DNA of 64,000 nt from Candidatus Dechloromonas phosphorivorans (GTDB lineage Bacteria; Pseudomonadota; Gammaproteobacteria; Burkholderiales; Rhodocyclaceae): positions 83,836 to 147,835 of the forward strand of contig JADJMS010000005.1 of assembly GCA_016709495.1 (NCBI GenBank), given 5' to 3'. How positions within the stretch are numbered: position 1 is the first letter of the stretch; each line of letters starts with the position of its first letter. Made by a program: the position numbers and the translations under genes. The notes under the pieces were generated by a model that saw only the letters and a list, made by a program, of their open reading frames with translations, was not told the origin of the DNA and made no database searches. Below are positions 21,810 to 30,469 of the stretch, piece by piece.

Positions 21810-22175
21810 TCAGCCAATCACCTTGCGCACGACTTCGATCAGCTTCTGGGGGTCAAATGGCTTGACCAGCCAGCCGGTTGCACCTGCTGCGCGGCCTTGT
21901 GCCTTCATCGCATCGGACGACTCGGTAGTCAACATCAGGATCGGGGTTGCCTTGTACTGCGGCGTGGCACGCAGATTCTTGATCAAGGTCAGCCCATCCA
22001 TGCGCGGCATGTTCTGGTCAGTCAAAACCAGATTGACGCTGCGCGATTTTGCCTTTTCGAGACCGTCCATGCCATCCACTGCTTCGACGACATCGTAACC
22101 GGCGCTTTTCAGGGTGAATGAAACCATCTGACGGATTGAGGCGGAATCATCAACTGCAAGAATGGTCTTAGCCAT
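21810..22175 (-). CDS. cheY: Response regulator CheY (second copy)
   Basis: Single receiver domain of 121 residues. It has the acidic pair AVDDSASIRQ, the phospho-acceptor in LTDQNMPRMDG, the switch region LTTESSD and the Lys in LVKPFDP. DQNMPRMDG is typical of the CheY placed directly upstream of the large CheA in many beta- and gammaproteobacteria. It lies 90 bases upstream of cheA, and a small hairpin (CCAGCA/TGCTGG at 21780-21794) is in that gap. Whether it binds the motor or acts as a phosphate sink cannot be told from sequence. Confidence 0.93.
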   Translation of the reverse strand: MAKTILAVDDSASIRQMVSFTLKSAGYDVVEAVDGMDGLEKAKSRSVNLVLTDQNMPRMDGLTLIKNLRATPQYKATPILMLTTESSDAMKAQGRAAGATGWLVKPFDPQKLIEVVRKVIG

Positions 22176-22193
22176 GTTTTCCTCTTTGGTGTA

Positions 22194-23166
22194 TCAGAAC
22201 AACTCGACGTCGCCGCTGGAGTAGCCGGTTTGTCGAACAGGATTGTGATCAACTCCCTTTTTCAGGGTAATCAATTTTTGTGACAAAGAATCTACGTGAT
22301 CACGCAGCGCATCAAGCGTGCGTACTGTATTCAATGGGTCACTGGTGTCGCGTAATGCAGCGGCCATTTTCTGCTCATCACCAACTACCTCATCAAGAAT
22401 ATCAAGTCGGCGCAAGACATGGCCGAGCAATTGCGTCACCATGTCCTGAAATTGCAACGACATGACCGCCTGATTGACCGCGCTTTCAACCTGCTGGGCG
22501 ATCATATTCAACTCGGATACTGAATCACCCGTCCGTCGATTTACTTCTTCGATTCCGTTCATTGCGTTCTCGACGTCAACTTTGGACGTCAAGGCGAAGG
22601 TCATGTCCTGCGCTGCCATGTGGTGAATTGCTTTTTCCGAAGCCTCGATATGCACCTGCATATTGGTTAAAGCGGCACGAATTTGCTGGCTGAAATGATT
22701 GGTACGCCCCGACAGATCGCGCACCTCATCAGCCACTACGGCAAACCCGCGCCCCGCCTCACCGGCACGCGCTGCCTCGATGGCCGCATTGAGCGCCAGC
22801 AGATTGGTTTGCTTGGCTATACCTTCAATTTCACCCAAGCGAGATCGCATCATTGAAAATGCTTTGAGTTCGAGACACATCACCGCGAATTTCCTTGATT
22901 TGTTCAGAAAATTCGGTGGATACCCGAATGATAGCCTCGCTACTATGTTCAATTACGCCACGATCTGCCTGACTAGAAGCCAGCGCTACAGCATCGTCAA
23001 CCGCCTTCCCGCCGCAAAAGCTGACCGCAACCAGCCAGCCAACAATCAAGGCGAGCAAAGCAAAGAGCACGATTCCTGTGCGAGCTGCGGGCTCAAGCGC
23101 CAGAAGCGCAACAACCACCAGCGTGGACCATCCTGTACCAATCAACAACAGACTCTTATTATTCAT
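22194..23166 (-). CDS. Short membrane-anchored chemoreceptor-like protein (frameshifted)
   Basis: The first piece (23166 to about 22836) has two closely spaced N-terminal membrane helices and no sizeable periplasmic domain. The second piece has the methyl-accepting signalling tip (GIAKQTNLLALNAAIEAARA) and a helical tail. Removing one base from the CCC at 22834-22836 joins them as SLGEIEGIAKQTN. With no ligand-binding domain it may sense the membrane or partner proteins; that is inference. The C-terminus SSGDVELF resembles the CheD tail. It lies between motB and cheY, so it probably belongs to the mot-che transcription unit. Confidence 0.82.
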
Positions 23167-23193
23167 TTATTCCGTGTCCCCCTCGAAGCGCTT

Positions 23194-24124
23194 CTAGCCG
23201 GCTGTCCCCTTACCCGCCCCGGGCAGTTTCAAGGCCTCCTGCAAACCTTCATCACCATCCACTTCAGATTCCGGCCCCTCCTCATTCAGGATCGCCTGCT
23301 CGGTTTTCTGATTCAGCACAACGATGCTGATTCGTCTGTTGATCGAGCTTAGCGGGTCATTCTTGTCGAATAACACAGTCGACGCAAGGCCAACCACGCG
23401 CATTATCTTGGCGTCATTGAGGCCACCGGTGATCAGTTCACGACGTGAGGCATTCGCGCGATTGGCAGAAAGCTCCCAATTAGAAAAACCTTTCTCTCCA
23501 CCAGAAAATTGAGCAGCATCAGTATGGCCCGCCAGACTAATGCGATTAGTCACGCCATTCAGTGACTTACCGATCTGACGCAATATTTCACGGGTATAGG
23601 GTTTCAGATCAGAACTACTCGAATCAAACATCGGCCGGTTCTGCTCATCGACGATCTGGATGCGCAAACCCTCGGAGGTTATATCGAGCAACATTTGTTT
23701 TTTGAACTGAGCCAATTGCGGGCTTTGTTGAATCATTTTCTCGATATCGGCCTTGAGCGCCTCTAGTTTCTGTTTTTCCTGACGGCGCGATTCGGCCTGC
23801 GCTTCTTTCGAAAACGAAGTCGACTTTTTGGCCTGAACATCACCCTTTTTGACCTGCCCGGCCTGCCGCGTCAAATCCTTGCCGCCCCCTGCAGGACACT
23901 GGTTGCATCGCCAGAGCCGCTACCGCCGGCCATTGATACCTTGACCGGATTAGTAAAATAACTCGCGATACCAGCCAAATCACCTTTGGCCGTGGAGCCA
24001 AGCAGCCACATGAGCAGAAAGAAAGCCATCATTGCCGTCACAAAGTCGGCATAGGCGATCTTCCAGGCACCACCGTGCGCACCACCTGCAATGACATTTG
24101 CTCGTAGTCAGCCAGGCCAATCAC
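23194..24124 (-). CDS. motB: Flagellar stator protein MotB (two frameshifts)
   Basis: MotB anchors the stator to peptidoglycan and carries the proton-binding Asp. The GTG at 24124 overlaps the motA stop (GTGA) and begins IGLADYEQ. The single membrane helix with the key Asp reads YADFVTAMMAFFLLMWLLG. The periplasmic OmpA-like domain has LAGHTDAAQFSGG and NWELSANRAN. One A is missing at 24097-24099 and one G at 23885-23889; restoring both gives a continuous protein of about 310 residues with VLQGGGKDLTRQ at the second site. Its place directly after motA confirms the call. Confidence 0.92.
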
Positions 24125-24978
24125 TTGCCTTTACGTGCCTTAAGCTCGTCTTCCAGCTCGCGGAAGCTGGGCCGCGAATGCGAATCAAGTGTTTTCCGCC
24201 CGAACTCGACAGCAACTGCCGGCGCATAACCTGACATCGACGCCAAAAGGACCATCTTGATCAGCTTATAAATACCGGCGCTCTCTTTAGCCTTTTGCTC
24301 AAGCAATTTAGCAACCGGCTCGACAAAGCCATACGCAATAAGAATACCGAGAAAAGTACCGACCAACGCCCCGCCAATCATCTTGCCGAGCACCGCCGGC
24401 GGACTGCCTACCGACCCCATCACATTAACCACGCCCATCACCGCAACGACAATACCGAAAGCAGGTACAGCACCCGCAATGTTCGCCACTACGTGGCCCG
24501 GCTCTTCGGCTTCATGGTGATGCGTCTCCAGCTCGACATCCATCAAACTTTCAATTTCAACGGTGTTCAAGTTTCCACCAACCATCATGCGCAAGTAATC
24601 GGTTACGAATTCCATTACATGATGGTCGTGCACCAAATTCGGATATTTACTGAAAATCGGGCTCGAATCAGGATTCTCAATATCTCCTTCAATCGACATC
24701 AGGCCTTCTTTGCGGACCTTGCCCAGAATCTCGAACAACATGGCCAGGGCATCAACGTAAAAAGCCTTGTTGAATTTTGACCCTTTCAAAATCCCGGGCA
24801 CCGCACCCACCGTGGCCTTGATGATGCCTATGTTGTTTGACGCAACAAAATAACCGATTGTCAGACCGATAATTGCGACATATTCGAGAGGCACCCACAA
24901 CGCAAGGAGACTACCGTGAACTGCGTATGTCCCTAGCGCTGAAGCAAGAATGATTACATAACCGATGATCAGAAACAT
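24121..24978 (-). CDS. motA: Flagellar stator protein MotA
   Basis: MotA forms the proton channel of the flagellar stator with MotB. I chose the ATG at 24978, giving 285 residues beginning MFLIIGYVIILAS as in the family; 23 more codons upstream lack family similarity. Four membrane segments are visible, with the cytoplasmic loop between helices 2 and 3. Features include NPDSSPIFSKYP and, near the end, VPAFGIVVAVMGVV and SASMSGYAPAVAVEFGRK-like sequence (LASMSGYAPAVAVEF). The stop overlaps the motB start. It is the first gene of the mot-che run, divergent from the Nudix gene at 25134. Confidence 0.95.
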   Translation of the reverse strand: MFLIIGYVIILASALGTYAVHGSLLALWVPLEYVAIIGLTIGYFVASNNIGIIKATVGAVPGILKGSKFNKAFYVDALAMLFEILGKVRKEGLMSIEGDIENPDSSPIFSKYPNLVHDHHVMEFVTDYLRMMVGGNLNTVEIESLMDVELETHHHEAEEPGHVVANIAGAVPAFGIVVAVMGVVNVMGSVGSPPAVLGKMIGGALVGTFLGILIAYGFVEPVAKLLEQKAKESAGIYKLIKMVLLASMSGYAPAVAVEFGRKTLDSHSRPSFRELEDELKARKGK

Positions 24979-25133
24979 GCGGAGCCCCCAACCGCGCCAG
25001 GATTCAGTCAGCGCGCAGTTCTTATAAGTAAGCGCTATTGTAAACACAGGGCTTACCGGAAGGCAAAGAAAGAAAGGGCTATATCAGCCAGGTCACTGCT
25101 TTTAGCCTTGGTGAGCAATGGTAAACTCAGCAA

Positions 25134-25694
25134 ATGCCACCAAGCCCAGACTCCTCAGCCATTTGCTTCTGCCCTATTTGCGGTGCACCAGCAAATTTCT
25201 TGACGCCGGAAGGTGATTCACTACCTCGCCACGTCTGCGGCCGTTGCGGCCACATAAACTATCAGAACCCGCGTTTGGTGGTTGGCTGCGTCGCCGAATA
25301 CGATGGCCGCATCCTTCTCTGCCGACGTGCCATCGAACCGCGCTATGGTTTTTGGACACTACCAGCCGGCTTTATGGAAAATGGTGAAACGACATCTCAA
25401 GGAGCTGCACGCGAAACGCTGGAAGAAGCTGGGGCGATCGTTGAAATCGATGCCGCCTTTGCGCTCTACAGCATTGCACACATTCACCAAGTCCATCTTT
25501 TCTATCGCGGCCGCCTGCCTAGTCCAATCTACGCGGCGGGAATAGAAAGCCTTGAAGTTGTGTTATTTGAACCAACGGCCATTCCCTGGGATGAACTCGC
25601 CTTTCGTAGCGTCAAACTCTGCCTGCAGCGTTATCTGGAAGATCGGCAAACAGGCCGCTTTGGTTTTCACGAAGCAGAACTGCCACCCATCTGA
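25134..25694 (+). CDS. Nudix hydrolase with N-terminal zinc ribbon
   Basis: A 186-residue Nudix protein. The N-terminus has a four-cysteine zinc ribbon (CPICG and CGRCG). The Nudix box is complete, G-x5-E-x7-RETLEEAGA, with GFMENGE at its start. This plan resembles NudC-like or ADP-ribose-type hydrolases of nucleoside diphosphate compounds; the exact substrate cannot be told. It is the only plus-strand gene in this stretch and is divergent from motA. Its 3' end overlaps the 3' end of the TonB-like gene by a few bases on the opposite strand. Confidence 0.9.
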   Translation: MPPSPDSSAICFCPICGAPANFLTPEGDSLPRHVCGRCGHINYQNPRLVVGCVAEYDGRILLCRRAIEPRYGFWTLPAGFMENGETTSQGAARETLEEAGAIVEIDAAFALYSIAHIHQVHLFYRGRLPSPIYAAGIESLEVVLFEPTAIPWDELAFRSVKLCLQRYLEDRQTGRFGFHEAELPPI

Positions 25695-25706
25695 TTCAAC
25701 ACCAGA

Positions 25707-26371
25707 TTATTCTTCGAGTGAAAAATGGATTGGCAGATCAATCGCGAAATCTCGCCACGCAATGAATCAGGCAATCTGGCGGCGCGGACTGCCAAAACCA
25801 GCATTTCCAAGGCCTGCTGATCGAGAATATCCTGACCGCTTGAACGACTCAGGCTAACCTGCGGCACCGGCAAACCCGCGCTGGTGCTGACCACAATAAC
25901 AACGACACCTTCCAAACCACGCTGCCGGGCAAATGCCGGGTAACGTTTATAGCGCCGAGCTTCTCGACTCAAATTCAGGCGGTATTCACGCAGGCCATCC
26001 TGACTGATGGCTTCAACAGGTTTGGCATGCGCTTCGCCAATTTGCGCTTCGCTGCTGGTCGTATTTGTTGCCAACGATGGTGATGCTGCAGATGCCGCTG
26101 ACTCAGGCATAACCAGACCAGCCTTTTCAATGGCTGGTCCGCTCGCCTTGGGCAAGGGCGTGGCAATTCGCGGAATGGCAAGGCTCGGCTTAACTTCACC
26201 CGGCATATCTACCGACCTGGCGGGCTGGACCTCCTGCTTTTGTTGCAGTAGCGCTTCAATTGCTGCAGATTGCCCTTGTGGCGAACTTGTTACGGTCGAC
26301 GGCAAAAAATCGCTAAAAATTAGCAACACCAAGGCATGCAAGGTAAGCGACAACGCAACCCAGCGAAACAT
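25707..26371 (-). CDS. TonB-like energy-transducing protein (C-terminus frameshifted)
   Basis: Begins MFRWVALSLTLHALVLL with one N-terminal signal-anchor helix. A proline/alanine-rich linker of about 120 residues and a C-terminal TonB-like domain follow (RRYKRYPAFARQRGLEGVV). Near 25750 the frame shifts. In the neighbouring frame the protein ends DFAIDLPIHFSLEE and stops at 25707, which matches the usual TonB-domain end (LPI..F). TonB proteins pass proton-motive energy to outer-membrane transporters, but no ExbB/ExbD is in the window, so partners are unknown. The gene lies after the terminator of the cbb3 operon. Confidence 0.8.
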
Positions 26372-26398
26372 CACGCTTATTCCTGCGGCTTCATACAT

Positions 26399-26431
26399 AA
26401 AAAATCCCCCGTCAGCTTAACCGAACGGGGG
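26399..26431 (-). terminator. Terminator at end of cbb3 accessory operon
   Basis: The minus strand carries CCCCCGT, a 12-base loop, ACGGGGG and then a run of six T. It lies between the DUF3149-like gene (stop at 26471) and the TonB-like gene (start at 26371), so it should end the ccoG-ccoH-small-gene transcript. Confidence 0.75.
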
Positions 26432-26470
26432 AATCGGCTGCCGGCAATGCGGCAGGCAAAATAGGCAGAT

Positions 26471-26611
26471 TTATTTGCCGAGCTTGCGTGACTCTTCTTC
26501 CATATTCTTAGAGTACATCTTGCCCATTGCATAGCCAATGACCAAGACGCCAACAATCACGCCCAAGCTCATCAAGCCGATATCGCTACCAAACAAAAGT
26601 TCCCAAGCCAT
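26471..26611 (-). CDS. Small membrane protein, DUF3149-like
   Basis: A 46-residue protein beginning MAWELLFGSDIGLMSLGV, with one membrane helix followed by a charged tail (KMYSKNMEEESRKLGK). The pattern fits the DUF3149 family of tiny membrane proteins seen next to respiratory genes in betaproteobacteria. The ATG is preceded by a strong ribosome binding site (GGGAGGTGA, about five bases before the start). It lies 34 bases downstream of the FixH-like gene and before the operon terminator. It may be a small subunit or assembly aid for the oxidase; this is inferred from position. Confidence 0.75.
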   Translation of the reverse strand: MAWELLFGSDIGLMSLGVIVGVLVIGYAMGKMYSKNMEEESRKLGK

Positions 26612-26645
26612 AAGTCACCTCCCAGTAACAAACAAACGTTAAAAA

Positions 26646-27169
26646 TCACTTAGCTTTTCTCGCCACAAGGCGCAACGCCTCGCCCGAATCAACCAGCCAT
26701 TCACCCTGAAGGCGCCAGTCACCTGACGGATCTTCAATTGAAACAACCCAGCGTCCAGCAACCGCAACCGGTATCTGACCGCTATAAAAACCCTGTCCGT
26801 CAGATGTCATCTTGATCAACTGATCCTGTCCGGCTTGTGTCGGATGAGCCAGTTTGACGGTGACTAGATCCGGCATTTTGACATCCGATCCCGAGCCAAG
26901 CAGCAAACGAAAGTTTTGCCCCGAGCGCATCAAATCAGCGTGCAAGCCAAGGGTCTCTGCCTTGTGGTCGCGCTGTAATCGTTGGTTCAGCGTCATCCCC
27001 TCTTTGTAATAATCATCAGAAACCAGACCGTCGTTACTAACCACAGCCAACCAAGGGTGGTTATTCCGGCAACAATTACAATTCCTGGCCCCGCCATCAG
27101 AATCCACGGCCAGGGTTCCTTGTACCAGGGTTGCTTGTCAGAGGATTTCAAAATCATTGTCGCGCTCAT
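26646..27169 (-). CDS. ccoH: FixH-like cbb3 oxidase accessory protein (frameshifted)
   Basis: FixH/CcoH is a membrane protein needed for stability or assembly of cbb3 oxidase. The start at 27169 follows the ccoG stop by one base and gives MSATMILKSSDKQPWYKEPW, then a membrane helix. Near 27053 the frame shifts. The continuation WLAVVSNDGLVSDDYYKEG is the hallmark FixH sequence just after the helix, followed by the periplasmic domain (ADLMRSGQNFRLLL, GQIPVAVAGRWVVSIEDPSG). A single missing base restores about 174 residues. Confidence 0.85.
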
Positions 27170-27170
27170 G

Positions 27171-28583
27171 TTATGGCATCAAAAAAGTGGCTTTTTCGTG
27201 AACCGCGATCTTGTCGTGGTTCTGTGCCTTGATATCAAAATAAATTGTGTTCGCACCCTTTTTACCAGACTCTGGCGGCACGCGCACAACAATGGTTACT
27301 TCATGGTTTTCAGCACTACGCACTTCAACAATGCGCTCACCGACAATTTCAACCCCCTCCATGCCCTCAACAGAAAGCGCATAACGCTTAGGCTCTTCCG
27401 TTGTATTCATGATCTTGAGGTTATAGACGTTTTCGATACGACCATCATCTGCTTCACGCGCCAGCAGGGAACGGTCACGAATGACGTCAACCTTGAGTGG
27501 TACACGTGTCGCCAGTGACCACGCCGAGGCAATCACAATCCCGACCAAAATAACAGTGTAGAGAACAATACGTGGACGCAGGATGTGGGCAACCACTTCT
27601 TTGTGCGACAAGTGCTTGGAAAGAGCGGTTTCCGTGGTGTAACGGATCAAACCGCGTGGCTTGCCAATTTTGTCCATGACCGGGTCACAAACATCGATAC
27701 AGGCACCGCATCCAATACATTCATACTGCATACCCTTGCGAATATCGATACCGGTCGGGCAAACCACGACGCACAGACCACAATCCACGCAGTCCCCCAA
27801 GCCTCTAGCATCTTCGCCTTTGCGTTTGGCACCACGTGGTTCGCCACGTTCCGAATCGTAAGTAATAACCAGTGTATCCGGATCGAACATGACACCCTGG
27901 AAGCGTGCATACGGGCACATATGCTTGCAAACCTGTTCGCGCAAGAACCCAGCTTGCATGTAGAAAAAACCGGCATAAAAGAAGGTCCAGAACAGTTCCC
28001 AACCGGACAGGTTAAACGGTAGCTCCTGAATCAATTCGCTGGTTGGGGTGAAATAGGCAACCAGAGTAAAGCCAGACCACAGCGCAATAACAATCCAAGC
28101 CGCATGCTTGATCAGCTTCAGGCTGATTTTGCGGGCATCCCATGGCGCCTTATCGAGCTTCATCCGCTTGGAGCGGTCACCCTCGATACGGTTTTCTATC
28201 CACATGTAAATTTCGGTGTAGACCGTTTGCGGGCAAGCATAGCCGCAGAACAGCCGACCAGCGATTGCCGTGAACAGGAACAACGCATAGGCTGCAATAA
28301 TCAGCAACAGGGCAAGATAGAACACATCCTGCGGCCAGAGAACCAGCCCGAACATATAGAACTTACGTTCGGCCAAATGGAAAAGAACCGCCTGACGGTC
28401 ATTCCATTGCAGCCAAGGCAAACCGTAAAACAGTAGTTGAGTAAAAAACACCAGAACCCAGCGCCAAGAATCCCACCATCCCTTGACTTCACGGATGTAG
28501 ATCTTCTTGTGCTTTTCAATTAAAGGAACAGCCTGCAGGACTACAGCAGGCTTTTCATTAGATGAGAGTTTGGTTGGTTCCAT
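27171..28583 (-). CDS. ccoG: cbb3 oxidase accessory iron-sulfur protein CcoG/FixG
   Basis: CcoG is a polyferredoxin-type membrane protein that reduces copper for cbb3 oxidase maturation. The 470 residues show five or so membrane segments. The cysteine sets GRLFCGYACPQTVY, QVCKHMCPYARFQGVMFDPD, DCVDCGLCVVVCPTGIDIR and CIGCGACIDVCDPVMDK are all present, followed by a C-terminal immunoglobulin-like periplasmic domain. It precedes ccoH with one base between. A FNR-type box about 70-80 bases upstream of its start suggests its own oxygen-controlled promoter, separate from ccoNOQP. Confidence 0.95.
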   Translation of the reverse strand: MEPTKLSSNEKPAVVLQAVPLIEKHKKIYIREVKGWWDSWRWVLVFFTQLLFYGLPWLQWNDRQAVLFHLAERKFYMFGLVLWPQDVFYLALLLIIAAYALFLFTAIAGRLFCGYACPQTVYTEIYMWIENRIEGDRSKRMKLDKAPWDARKISLKLIKHAAWIVIALWSGFTLVAYFTPTSELIQELPFNLSGWELFWTFFYAGFFYMQAGFLREQVCKHMCPYARFQGVMFDPDTLVITYDSERGEPRGAKRKGEDARGLGDCVDCGLCVVVCPTGIDIRKGMQYECIGCGACIDVCDPVMDKIGKPRGLIRYTTETALSKHLSHKEVVAHILRPRIVLYTVILVGIVIASAWSLATRVPLKVDVIRDRSLLAREADDGRIENVYNLKIMNTTEEPKRYALSVEGMEGVEIVGERIVEVRSAENHEVTIVVRVPPESGKKGANTIYFDIKAQNHDKIAVHEKATFLMP

Positions 28584-28650
28584 AGGGTGACTATATCCGT
28601 ATCAATATTGCGCTAAACCCATATTGTTCAGCCGAAGGCCAAACGCAATC

Positions 28651-28664
28651 TTGATACAGATCAG
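28651..28664 (-). promoter_or_regulatory. FNR/ANR-type box upstream of ccoG
   Basis: TTGATACAGATCAG matches the FNR consensus TTGAT-N4-ATCAA in nine of ten positions. It is centred about 74 bases upstream of the ccoG start. A -10-like AACAAT lies about 32 bases downstream of the box centre on the minus strand, which suits class II activation. Confidence 0.65.
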
Positions 28665-28680
28665 AGGTAATTGCTTATAA

Positions 28681-28715
28681 AAAAACAAAAAAACGGGGCG
28701 GTTATCCGCCCCGTT
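28681..28715 (-). terminator. Terminator after ccoNOQP
   Basis: Strong hairpin AACGGGGCGG-loop-CCGCCCCGTT. On the minus strand a T-rich tract of 13 bases follows. It lies nine bases after the ccoP stop and ends the structural oxidase operon. Confidence 0.85.
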
Positions 28716-28723
28716 TTAACCAA

Positions 28724-29619
28724 TTACTTGGCGCCTTGACTCAGGCTATAAACATAAGCCGTCAGCAGGTGAATTTTGCCATCGCCCAAGAAAGCCTTCC
28801 ATGAAGGCATCTTGTTTTGACGACCACCATTGATGGTTTCGGTGATGGTTGCTTCTGAAGAACCATACAACCAGACCTTATCGGTCAGGTTAGGAGCGCC
28901 AACTGCGTGCATACCCTTGCCTTCAGGACCGTGACAGCCAAGACAGCCAGCCGAGGCAAATGCTTTACCCTTGGCAGCACGTACGGAGTCATTTGGCAGA
29001 CCAGACAGCGAACGGACGAAGTTTGCCAGATCTTTGACCGTATCCGCACCCAACTGAGCGTGCGGAGGCATAACGCCCATGCGACCATTGTTCAGCGTTT
29101 CCTTGATCTGCTCCGGTTCGCCACCATACAGCCAGTCGCCGTCGGTCAGATTCGGGAAGCCCTTGGCACCACGCGCATCAGCACCGTGACACTGCATACA
29201 GTAGGTCAGGTACAGACGTTTACCCATTTCCATGGCTTGTTTGTCACCGGCAACGGCCTTGACATCCATCGCCAGGTACTTGTCAAACAAAGGTTTGACC
29301 GTGGCATCCATCTTGTCCACTTCAATCTTGTGCGCGCCGACTGATGACCAACCCAGCACCCCTTGAAGCTACCCATACCGGGATAAAGAATAAAATAGAC
29401 AATTGCAAAGACCACGGTCCCGATGAACAACCAACTCCACCAACTCGGCATTGGATTGTTGTATTCCTCGAGAGTTTCATCCCAGACATGACCCATGGTC
29501 TTGCCCGGCGTGAATGTGGCTTTGCTCTGCATGTAGAGGAGAAGTGCGCAGGCCAGAACGCTACCTGCCGTGATCACGATCACATACATGTTCCAAAAAT
29601 CGCTAACGAAATCGCTCAT
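28724..29619 (-). CDS. ccoP: cbb3 oxidase di-haem subunit CcoP (frameshifted)
   Basis: CcoP is the membrane-anchored dihaem cytochrome c subunit of cbb3 oxidase. The N-terminal piece has a membrane helix, DETLEEYNNPMPSWW and a second helix ending YPGMGSFKG. The C-terminal piece has two haem c sites, CMQCH and CLGCH, with later Met ligands (for example MPPH and MPSWK). One missing G at 29359-29362 joins the pieces as KGVLGWSSVG, giving about 298 residues. Two separate N-terminal helices is the longer CcoP form. The gene follows ccoQ by 15 bases. Confidence 0.93.
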
Positions 29620-29634
29620 TTGCTTTCCTTTATC

Positions 29635-29811
29635 TCAGCGCGGATGCGACATCTTGGATGTCGCATCCTGATCATCATTTTCTGCGAACGGCAGATTGGC
29701 AGCTTCGTCAAACCCCTTTTTGCTGCCTTTACCGTAGGCCCAGGCAACAATCCCCAGGAAGCAAAGCAACCCCAAGACTGTTGTTATGGAACGCAGATCG
29801 TTGATGTCCAT
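29635..29811 (-). CDS. ccoQ: cbb3 oxidase small subunit CcoQ
   Basis: A 58-residue protein, MDINDLRSITTVLGLLCF, with one membrane helix followed by AYGKGSKKGFDEAANLPF, the typical CcoQ tail. CcoQ stabilises the oxidase complex. It begins three bases after the ccoO stop and ends 15 bases before ccoP. Near its end the DNA holds an inverted repeat around GATGCGACATC..GATGTCGCATC (29642-29668 on the plus strand), a hairpin lying inside the coding sequence just before ccoP that could affect message processing. Confidence 0.9.
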   Translation of the reverse strand: MDINDLRSITTVLGLLCFLGIVAWAYGKGSKKGFDEAANLPFAENDDQDATSKMSHPR

Positions 29812-29814
29812 GGC

Positions 29815-30453
29815 TTATTGCTTCATGGTGCTCAATGCCGTACCCATGCCCTGCAGGTAAGCAATGAGAACATCCATTTCCGTCTTGTCACCGATGGCGG
29901 CCTTGGCCCCCTTGATTTCCTCGTCGGTGTAAGTCGGAATGCCACGAGCGTTTGCATAGCCACGCATCAACTCCATCTTGGCCACTACGTCAGCGCCGAC
30001 AGTATCCTTAGCCTTATTACCCGCCAAGAATGCGAAGGCAGGCATATTGGACTCCGGCACCACGTCACGCGGATTCATCAGGTGAGCACGTTGCCACTCG
30101 TCTGAATAACGACCACCGACGCGATGCAGATCAGGACCGGTACGCTTGGAACCCCACTGGAACGGGTGATCGTATACAAACTCACCGGCAACAGAGTAAT
30201 GACCATAACGCTCGGTTTCTGCGCGGAACGGACGAATCATCTGCGAGTGGCAGAGGAAACAACCTTCCCGAACATAAACATCGCGACCGACCAGGCGAAC
30301 CGCATCGTAGGGCTTGGTACCCTCAACCGGCGTCGTTGTAGATTTCTGATAGAAGAGCGGAACGATTTCCAGCAGGCCGCCAATACTGACCACCAACAAG
30401 GTCAGAACAATAAGCAGTCCTACACTCTTCTCAATTTGCTCGTGTTTCAACAT
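29815..30453 (-). CDS. ccoO: cbb3 oxidase mono-haem subunit CcoO
   Basis: CcoO is the membrane-anchored mono-haem cytochrome c subunit of cbb3 oxidase. The 212 residues contain an N-terminal membrane helix (LLIVLTLLVVSIGGLLEIVPLF is its span, shown here only by ends at about residues 13-34), the haem site GCFLCHSQMIRPF and the distal Met region PESNMPAF. It directly follows ccoN by 16 bases and is in the standard ccoNOQP order. Length is normal and the frame is unbroken. Confidence 0.93.
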   Translation of the reverse strand: MLKHEQIEKSVGLLIVLTLLVVSIGGLLEIVPLFYQKSTTTPVEGTKPYDAVRLVGRDVYVREGCFLCHSQMIRPFRAETERYGHYSVAGEFVYDHPFQWGSKRTGPDLHRVGGRYSDEWQRAHLMNPRDVVPESNMPAFAFLAGNKAKDTVGADVVAKMELMRGYANARGIPTYTDEEIKGAKAAIGDKTEMDVLIAYLQGMGTALSTMKQ

Positions 30454-30469
30454 TATTATTTCCCCCTAA

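Noticed and set aside
25048..25133. Possible FliA (sigma-28) promoter upstream of motA (TAAA..GCTGATAT)
   Set aside because: The spacing between the two parts is about 12 bases instead of 15, so it does not fit the consensus.
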